A model generated the notes under the pieces. It had not been told where the DNA came from. It ran no database searches and saw nothing but the letters and a program-made list of their open reading frames with translations. Position numbers and translations under genes: made by a program. Positions 58,955 through 64,000 of a stretch of 64,000 nucleotides of DNA are shown piece by piece. Source of the stretch: an uncultured Pelagibacteraceae bacterium (GTDB lineage: Bacteria > Pseudomonadota > Alphaproteobacteria > Pelagibacterales > Pelagibacteraceae). The stretch lies in assembly GCA_902617825.1 (NCBI GenBank), contig CACMYE010000001.1, positions 55,056 through 119,055 on the forward strand, read 5' to 3'. Each line of letters opens with the position of its first letter. Position 1 is the stretch's first letter.

Positions 58955-60016
58955 TTAAAAACAAACAATATGATCAATATTAATTGGCCTCTTGATACCA
59001 AATTTTTCATCTACTTCGTGTTGATGAACATGGTGAGAATGAACAAAAACAGGAATCAATAAATCGCTATTAGTTTTTAAGGTATAAATAAAATTTGTGC
59101 CTCTAAATTTCCTATCAACAACCTCTAACTTAAGATTGCTTTGATCATCATGTTCAAGATCTTCTGGTTGTAATAATAATTGAACATCAGAACCTTTTGG
59201 GTAGTGTTTAATAAAATTACCCTTAATTGTACCCAAATCTTTATTTTCTAATGAATTTTCTCCTGTTACCTTAGCTGGAATTAATATTCCTCTATTTAAA
59301 AAATTTACTACTTCAACTGAGTTTGGGAAATGATAAACATTATAAGGATCATCAAACTGCTTTATCTGACCATCTAAAATAATGGCACATTTATTTCCTA
59401 GATAAAAAGCCTCATAGGAGTCGTGAGTAACTATTATCGTAGTAATTTTTAATCTACTCAATATTTTTTTTAATCTAACTTGAATTTCCTCTTTAAAACT
59501 TTGGTCAACATTTGATAGTGGTTCATCTAATAACAAAAGATCAGGTTGAGTTAATAGAGATCTTGCAAGAGAAGCCCTTTGTGCTTCACCTGCGCTTATC
59601 TCATGTGGATATTTAGATAATATTTTTGAAATATCTAGGAACTCTATTATTTCTTTAAAGCTTATTTTCTTTCTTCTTTTTCCCTTATTTTTCTCTGCAC
59701 CTAACAATATATTTTTTTCAACAGTATAATGTGGAAATAGACTGTTATCCTGGAAAGCTAAAGATATGTTTCTATGCTCGGGTTCAATATTTTCTTTTTT
59801 TGAGGATAGCAATTTACCATTTAATTTAATTGATCCTTTATCAATTTTTTCTAATCCAGCTATTGTTCTAAGTATAGTTGTTTTCCCAATACCTGAAGGA
59901 CCAAGAATACATAAGGTTTCCCCCTCATTTTCTATATTAAAAGAGGCATTTTTAACCTTAGTTTTACCACCTATGGTAAAATCAACATTTTTAATTTCTA
60001 AAAAATTTTTAATCAT
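58955..60016 (-). CDS. fbpC: ferric iron ABC transporter ATP-binding protein (FbpC/FutC)
   Basis: A 353-residue ABC ATPase. Walker A GPSGIGKTT (about 38-46), Q-loop at AFQDNSLFPHY (about 87-97), signature ISAGEAQRASLARSL (about 142-156), Walker B LLLLDEPLSNVD and H-loop VTHDSYEA are all present. The C-terminal TOBE-like part (about 245-340) includes a histidine-rich stretch (HSHHVHQHE), suggestive of metal binding. It overlaps the permease gene by 4 bases. Together with the permease and the binding protein it forms a Fut/Fbp ferric importer. Confidence 0.9.
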   Translation of the reverse strand: MIKNFLEIKNVDFTIGGKTKVKNASFNIENEGETLCILGPSGIGKTTILRTIAGLEKIDKGSIKLNGKLLSSKKENIEPEHRNISLAFQDNSLFPHYTVEKNILLGAEKNKGKRRKKISFKEIIEFLDISKILSKYPHEISAGEAQRASLARSLLTQPDLLLLDEPLSNVDQSFKEEIQVRLKKILSRLKITTIIVTHDSYEAFYLGNKCAIILDGQIKQFDDPYNVYHFPNSVEVVNFLNRGILIPAKVTGENSLENKDLGTIKGNFIKHYPKGSDVQLLLQPEDLEHDDQSNLKLEVVDRKFRGTNFIYTLKTNSDLLIPVFVHSHHVHQHEVDEKFGIKRPINIDHIVCF

Positions 60017-61635
60017 TTTTCTCTCAAAAGATATTTAGATGTAAGCATAATAAAAGCAGTTGCAATTAAAATTAAAAATAATGAAGGTGCAGCAGCAGCC
60101 TCAAGTAAATCCTCAGATGCAGAAATATAAGCAGTTGTAGCAAATGTTTCAAAGTTAAAAGGCCTTAAAATTAATGTAATTGGAAGCTCTCTAATTATTT
60201 CAAGAGAAATTAATATTACAACAAACAAGAGTGAGTTTCTTAAATATGGAACATGAATATTCATAAATGTTTTTTGTTTTGAGTAACCGAGAAGATAAGA
60301 ACTTTCATCGACAGAGATATTAATTTTTTCATAACCAGATTTTATTCCATTAAATGCTAAAGAATAAAATCTTATAAAATACACAAGAACTAAACCAAGG
60401 ATAGATCCTATAAACACTTTTTTTATTGATAAGAGGCCTAGAGATTGAACAATATTTTCATCAAACCATGCTATAAAAGTTATGAAAGCTACGGCTAAAA
60501 TAACACCTGGTATTGCATATCCAGAAATAGATAGGGTAGATAAGATATTTAAAAATTTATTTTTTGAAACTCGATTTCCATAATTAGAAGTCAAAGAAAA
60601 TAATATCAAAACCAGGCTTGATAGAATTACTAGATAAGTAGTATTTAGAGTAAGCGTTAAAATATTAAGATCAAAAAAATTTTCAGGAAATTTTATTGTC
60701 CAATATAACATTTGACCTAAAGGAAATAAAAAACCCAAAAAGAAAATAATTAAGCAAACAAAAAATGCATAAAAAGCTTTAGCTCCTGAAAGTTGTATTT
60801 TTTCTTTCTGCTTAAAGCCACCTTTTGTATTCGAATGGTATCTAGCTTTTTTTCTAGATAAATTTTCTATAATAAAAAGTGCAAATATGAATATTAAAAG
60901 GAAGAAAGATATTCTATTTGAAAAGGCTAAATCATCAAAAGTAATCCAAGAGTTATAAATTCCAGTTGTTAAAGTGTTGATGGAAAAAAAATCAACAGCA
61001 CCGAATTCCGCCAAGGTTTCCATTGCAACAAGTGATAATCCAGTAACAATTGCTGGCCTAGCCGCTGGTAGTATTAAGTAATAAAAAGATTTTAATTTTG
61101 AAAATCCTAAACTTCTTCCTAAATCAATCAGGTTTTGGGATTGGTAAAGGAATGATGCTCTCGAGAGGATGTATACGTAGGCAAATAAAGAGAAGGACAG
61201 TGAAAGAACAGCTCCAAGCAAGCCATCAAATTTTGGTATATATTGGTTATAATTTCCTTGTCCAAATAAATTTCTTAAAATCGAGTACAATGTTCCATAA
61301 TTCTCAAAAAAAGCTGTCAATGAGTAAGCATAAATGTAAGGAGGTACAGCAAAAGATAAAATTAAGGCCCATTTAAAAAAATTACTAAGTGGGAATTTAT
61401 AAAATGAGACTAAATAGGCTGTGCTAGTACCAAATATAAAAGTTAGCACTAAAACACAAATTAATAGAGTAAAAGAATTAAATATATATTCGAATAAAAA
61501 AGTATCTTTTAAAATTTGATAATAATTAGAGGTATCCTCAAAAAAGCTTGAGAAAACAGTAATAATTGGGATAGCAACAATAATTGAGATCAATAAAGAA
61601 CTTAGAAACCAAAAATTAACTTTTTTTAAATACAT
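60013..61635 (-). CDS. fbpB: ferric iron ABC transporter permease (FbpB/FutB)
   Basis: A 540-residue fused double permease with about 12 transmembrane helices. Two EAA-type loops are visible: NLIDLGRSLGFSKLKSFYYLILP (about residues 170-192, shown by its two halves LGRSLGFS and FYYLILPAARP) and the second, SSYLLGYSKQKTFMNIHVPY (about 440-459). The duplication is normal for FbpB/FutB-type systems. It is coupled to the ATPase gene. A strong hairpin lies just upstream of its start, between it and the rest of the operon. Confidence 0.92.
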   Translation of the reverse strand: MYLKKVNFWFLSSLLISIIVAIPIITVFSSFFEDTSNYYQILKDTFLFEYIFNSFTLLICVLVLTFIFGTSTAYLVSFYKFPLSNFFKWALILSFAVPPYIYAYSLTAFFENYGTLYSILRNLFGQGNYNQYIPKFDGLLGAVLSLSFSLFAYVYILSRASFLYQSQNLIDLGRSLGFSKLKSFYYLILPAARPAIVTGLSLVAMETLAEFGAVDFFSINTLTTGIYNSWITFDDLAFSNRISFFLLIFIFALFIIENLSRKKARYHSNTKGGFKQKEKIQLSGAKAFYAFFVCLIIFFLGFLFPLGQMLYWTIKFPENFFDLNILTLTLNTTYLVILSSLVLILFSLTSNYGNRVSKNKFLNILSTLSISGYAIPGVILAVAFITFIAWFDENIVQSLGLLSIKKVFIGSILGLVLVYFIRFYSLAFNGIKSGYEKINISVDESSYLLGYSKQKTFMNIHVPYLRNSLLFVVILISLEIIRELPITLILRPFNFETFATTAYISASEDLLEAAAAPSLFLILIATAFIMLTSKYLLREK

Positions 61636-61652
61636 ATTTACCCTTTTATTCT

Positions 61653-61702
61653 AAGTGAACATAATCAATAGTAGGGTAATAACTATTGAGTTATGTTCAC
61701 TT
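61653..61702. repeat. long intergenic hairpin inside the iron transporter operon
   Basis: The outer arms AAGTGAACATAA (61653-61664) and TTATGTTCACTT (61691-61702) and the inner arms TCAATAGT (61665-61672) and ACTATTGA (61682-61689) form a 20-bp stem with one bulged G (61690) and a 9-base loop. It is located 17 bases before the permease start. Such hairpins often shield the 3' end of binding-protein mRNA and lower permease expression; it could also bind a regulator. Confidence 0.6.
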
Positions 61703-61710
61703 TCTAAAAA

Positions 61711-61905
61711 CTACCTTTTTAAATCAAAAACTTTAGTAATACGATCGATATCACTTTTTTTAATTTCAGATAATTTTCTATTATTTATTTTATTTTCAAT
61801 TTTTTCACACTCTGATGAGCATGGTTCACATGTTATCTGACCCACTAGTGAACCATTCTTATCAGAAGAATTATTTTTATCGAAAATAAATAAATTCTTT
61901 TTCAC
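61711..61905 (-). CDS. small cysteine-containing protein between the iron-binding protein and the permease
   Basis: A 64-residue frame from GTG 61905, 7 bases after the stop of the binding-protein gene. It has no signal peptide. Cysteines occur in ITCEPCSSECEKIE (about 24-37), a CxxCxxxC arrangement that could bind metal, followed by a charged helix (KKSDIDRITKVFDLK). Lacking a strong ribosome binding site, it may be coupled or spurious. If real, its place suggests a role linked to iron. Confidence 0.4.
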   Translation of the reverse strand: MKKNLFIFDKNNSSDKNGSLVGQITCEPCSSECEKIENKINNRKLSEIKKSDIDRITKVFDLKR

Positions 61906-61912
61906 TTATTTA

Positions 61913-62941
61913 TTATTTCCAACCTGCTGCAGTCATTACTTCTAATGCTGCTGCTTGATTTTTTCCATAAGTGGAAACTTTTGTCACTAGATCTTGTTTA
62001 AAATCTAATCCCAAGTTGTTTACCACTAATGGACTTGGTAAAACACCTGATATCATTGGAAACTCAAAAGTATTATTTGTAAAATGCTCTTGAGACTCTG
62101 GTGATAATAAGAAGTCTACTAAAGCAATAGCATTTGCTTTATTTGGTGCACCTTTAACAAGAGCAGCACAACTAATATTCATGTGTGTTCCTCTGCCATC
62201 TTGGTTTGGAAAGAATGCTTTGACTTTTTTAGCTGCCTCTTGTTGTTCTGGACCTTTTTTGCCAGATAACATTAGTGCTAAGTAATAAGTGTTAGCTACC
62301 GCAATGTCAGCCTCACCAGCTGCTACTGACATAATTTGCGCTCTGTCATTTCCTTTTGAGTCTCTAGCCATGTTAGCTACAACTCCTTTTGCCCATTCTG
62401 CTGTTGCTTTTTTTCCATTATTAGCAATTAATGAAGCCACAAGAGATTTATTATAAATATTGCTTGATTTTCTTATTACTAATCTACCTTTCCATTTTGG
62501 ATCAGCTAGACCTTCATAAGACATTCCAGATAATTCAGCACCAGTTACTCTTTCTGGTGAGTAGTAAATAATTCTTGCTCTTTTTGCTACTCCAACCCAG
62601 TGTGTTGTTCTAAAATTTTTTGGAACTGATGATTTAATTGTTGATGAAACTAATCCACTTTGTGTCATGCCTTTTGCTTGAAAAGCACCACATCTTCCAG
62701 CATCAGCAGTAATATAAAGATCTGCAGCAGAGTCAGCGCCTTCTTCAATCATTCTTTTTTCTAAAGCGCCTGATTTACCATTTATTAAATTTACTTTGAT
62801 CCCTGTAGCTTTTGTGAATTTTCCATAAAGCTCAGCATCGGCTTTATAATGTCTTGCATTAAATATATTGACTTCGTTTGCAGCCAAAAAAACCGGGGCA
62901 AATAAAGTTAAAATTAATGTAAAAATAGATATTTTTCTCAC
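61913..62941 (-). CDS. futA: periplasmic ferric iron-binding protein (FbpA/FutA)
   Basis: A 342-residue exported binding protein from the GTG at 62941, chosen because AAAAGGAG lies 4 bases upstream and the product then opens with a proper signal peptide (MRKISIFTLILTLFAPVFLA). The mature protein starts near NEVNIFNARHYKADAELYGK, typical for FutA/FbpA. Tyrosines of the iron site are expected in VANTYYLALML (about 228-238). It captures ferric iron in the periplasm for FbpBC. Two Fur-type boxes lie upstream. It is the first gene of the operon. Confidence 0.92.
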   Translation of the reverse strand: MRKISIFTLILTLFAPVFLAANEVNIFNARHYKADAELYGKFTKATGIKVNLINGKSGALEKRMIEEGADSAADLYITADAGRCGAFQAKGMTQSGLVSSTIKSSVPKNFRTTHWVGVAKRARIIYYSPERVTGAELSGMSYEGLADPKWKGRLVIRKSSNIYNKSLVASLIANNGKKATAEWAKGVVANMARDSKGNDRAQIMSVAAGEADIAVANTYYLALMLSGKKGPEQQEAAKKVKAFFPNQDGRGTHMNISCAALVKGAPNKANAIALVDFLLSPESQEHFTNNTFEFPMISGVLPSPLVVNNLGLDFKQDLVTKVSTYGKNQAAALEVMTAAGWK

Positions 62942-62945
62942 TTGT

Positions 62946-62953
62946 CTCCTTTT
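62946..62953 (-). promoter_or_regulatory. ribosome binding site that sets the futA start
   Basis: On the minus strand AAAAGGAG ends 4 bases before the GTG at 62941. It decides this start over the in-frame ATG at 62992, which would place the coding region across the Fur box. Confidence 0.65.
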
Positions 62954-62976
62954 CTTCACCCTAATTGATTTGCGAA

Positions 62977-63007
62977 TGAGAATTATTCTCAATGCGAATG
63001 ATTATCA
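62977..63007. promoter_or_regulatory. double Fur-type box upstream of futA
   Basis: TGAGAATTATTCTCA (62977-62991) fits the 7-1-7 Fur consensus TGATAATnATTATCA with only G/C changes, and is a palindrome apart from the centre. A second, weaker 7-1-7 match, TGCGAATGATTATCA, follows at 62993-63007. It lies 36 bases before the start codon, so binding would repress transcription when iron is plentiful. Confidence 0.75.
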
Positions 63008-63055
63008 ATCGCACATTTTGACGCAGTTTACAATGCTTTTTTTAATATTTTGGAT

Positions 63056-63943
63056 TTATTTCCAATCGCCAATCTTACTAAATAAGAAATTCCTAAAAGC
63101 TTGAACTCTAGCGGTATTTTTTAAAGATTGTGGGTAGACGAAATGAGCTTCTGTAATTGGTCCTTCTGATTTTGGAAGTACTTTTATAACCTTTGAAGAG
63201 CCTGTTACTAAATATTCTGGCAAAGCAGCTAAGCCAACACCCGTCTCCACTGCAAGTAATAATCCCATTACACTATTAACCTTCATAATTGTTTTTCTTT
63301 TTTTTCCATCATGCATTCCAAGTTTTAAAGCCCAATCAGGATTATAAACTGGTGATGGTGCGCCTTTTCCAAATGAAATAAACTTATGTTTGTTCAAATC
63401 ATTTACAGTTTTTGGCATACCGTTTTTCTCTAAATATTTACTTGAACCATAGATATAGTACTTAATATCAACTAACTTTTTTTGAATATAGTTAAGTTGT
63501 TTAGGTCTTCTCATAAATATTCCAATATCAGCTTGTCGAGTACTTAAATCTAATTCTTTATCATCAAAAACTAATTCTATTTCAATTTCAGGGTTTAGGG
63601 TCATAAATTCTTGAATTCTTGGCGTTAACCAATGAGTTCCAAAACTTCTTACTGTAGTGATAGTTAATTTACCTGTAGGTTTATTTTTTTGATCTCCTAA
63701 TGACGTTTCAACTTCTTTAAGTTTACTAATTACCTCGTGAGCAGTTTTAAAAACATATTCTCCATTTTCGGTAAGAGTTAGTCCTCTAGCATGTCTCTCA
63801 AACAATTGAACTTTTAAATCTTGTTCTAAAGATTGAATTTGTCTACTTATTGCAGATTGACTTAGATTTAAGTTAACTGTAGCGTTTGTGAAACTACCAG
63901 CTTCAGCCACCGCATGAAAAATTTTTAATTTATCCCAATCCAT
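63056..63943 (-). CDS. LysR-family transcriptional regulator
   Basis: A 295-residue LysR-type regulator. The N-terminal helix-turn-helix (about 2-60; FHAVAEAGSFTNATVNLNLS and QSAISRQIQSLEQDLKVQLF) and the effector domain (about 90-290) are complete. It is coupled to the upstream oxidoreductase by a one-base overlap (TAATG), so it probably regulates that gene or its pathway. The gap to futA (63 bases beyond the Fur box start) suggests that futA has its own promoter. Effector unknown. Confidence 0.9.
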   Translation of the reverse strand: MDWDKLKIFHAVAEAGSFTNATVNLNLSQSAISRQIQSLEQDLKVQLFERHARGLTLTENGEYVFKTAHEVISKLKEVETSLGDQKNKPTGKLTITTVRSFGTHWLTPRIQEFMTLNPEIEIELVFDDKELDLSTRQADIGIFMRRPKQLNYIQKKLVDIKYYIYGSSKYLEKNGMPKTVNDLNKHKFISFGKGAPSPVYNPDWALKLGMHDGKKRKTIMKVNSVMGLLLAVETGVGLAALPEYLVTGSSKVIKVLPKSEGPITEAHFVYPQSLKNTARVQAFRNFLFSKIGDWK

Positions 63944-64000
63944 TATTTATTTAAATCCACTAATACTCTTCCAGAAATCTCTCCTTTTAAAATTTTTGGA
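63943..64000 (-). CDS. 3' end of an AcuI/YhdH-like zinc-free MDR oxidoreductase
   Basis: The last 58 bases of the window carry, on the minus strand, an open frame ending ILKGEISGRVLVDLNK before its stop. The ILxGxxxGRVxVD ending is typical of MDR-superfamily quinone/acryloyl-CoA reductases (YhdH/AcuI). The stop overlaps the LysR ATG by one base. The rest lies outside the window, so the exact enzyme cannot be decided. Confidence 0.55.
   Translation of the reverse strand, partial: PKILKGEISGRVLVDLNK

Noticed and set aside
1..64000. Genomic island or prophage borders around the pilus locus
   Set aside because: No integrase, transposase, tRNA target or flanking direct repeat was seen, and base composition does not visibly change at the edges.

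Overview
The window reads as a chromosomal segment of a very AT-rich, gene-dense marine alphaproteobacterium. Lysine/asparagine/isoleucine-rich proteins, tiny intergenic gaps, many 1-14 nt gene overlaps and a ferric-iron ABC transporter behind a Fur-type box all point to the SAR11/Pelagibacterales type. No rRNA, tRNA, CRISPR, transposase or phage gene was seen. The taxonomic call is inference from composition and gene content.

Region 1 (about 0.6-29.6 kb) is a nearly complete type IV pilus locus: four pilins in two pairs, PilC, PilB, a lipoprotein secretin, PilP, PilO, a fused PilM-PilN, PilT, the minor pilins FimT/PilV/PilW/PilX, a giant PilY1-like protein, and the prepilin peptidase PilD. 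Interleaved with it is a partner-switching circuit: one STAS antagonist and one RsbW-like HATPase, plus three PP2C (SpoIIE/RsbU-type) phosphatases with different inputs. The inputs are an intact ammonium transporter (Amt), a periplasmic CHASE2 domain and a cytosolic GAF domain. The CHASE2 phosphatase shares an apparent operon with PilD, a TPR/outer-membrane barrel protein, a FecR-domain protein and a secreted protein. This combination of pilus and multi-sensor partner switch is the most striking feature of the window.

Region 2 (29.7-38.8 kb) is ordinary metabolism and regulation: a double winged-helix regulator, a BASS transporter, a phosphotransacetylase-family protein, an HpsN-like histidinol dehydrogenase paralogue, MsrB, an ArgO/LysE exporter, a winged-helix/VOC pair, and CysE-CysK.

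Region 3 (38.97-42.95 kb) is a run of ten small (88-158 aa) same-strand genes, several with strong ribosome binding sites: SnoaL/NTF2-like, cupin, ferredoxin-like alpha+beta barrel and DUF1330 proteins and one exported protein. An SMR-family membrane protein that has lost the catalytic glutamate and a DUF2798 protein follow. No function is known to me for this set.

Region 4 (43-57.8 kb) holds an inositol-monophosphatase-type enzyme, a gamma-butyrobetaine-hydroxylase-like dioxygenase, a flavin reductase, CcdA and PEP carboxylase. Next comes a sugar-acid catabolic set (SMP-30 lactonase, FAH hydrolase, SDR, GarR-like reductase and a divergent IlvD/EDD dehydratase) with a palindromic operator candidate between the divergent genes. 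A compact unexplained transcription unit with a 9-codon ORF and hairpins follows, then cytochrome c', DUF411, cytochrome b561, DUF4396 and an ETHE1-like hydrolase.

Region 5 (57.9-64 kb) holds AzlCD, the FutABC-type iron transporter with a strong intergenic hairpin and a double Fur box, a LysR regulator, and the 3' end of an AcuI/YhdH-like oxidoreductase.
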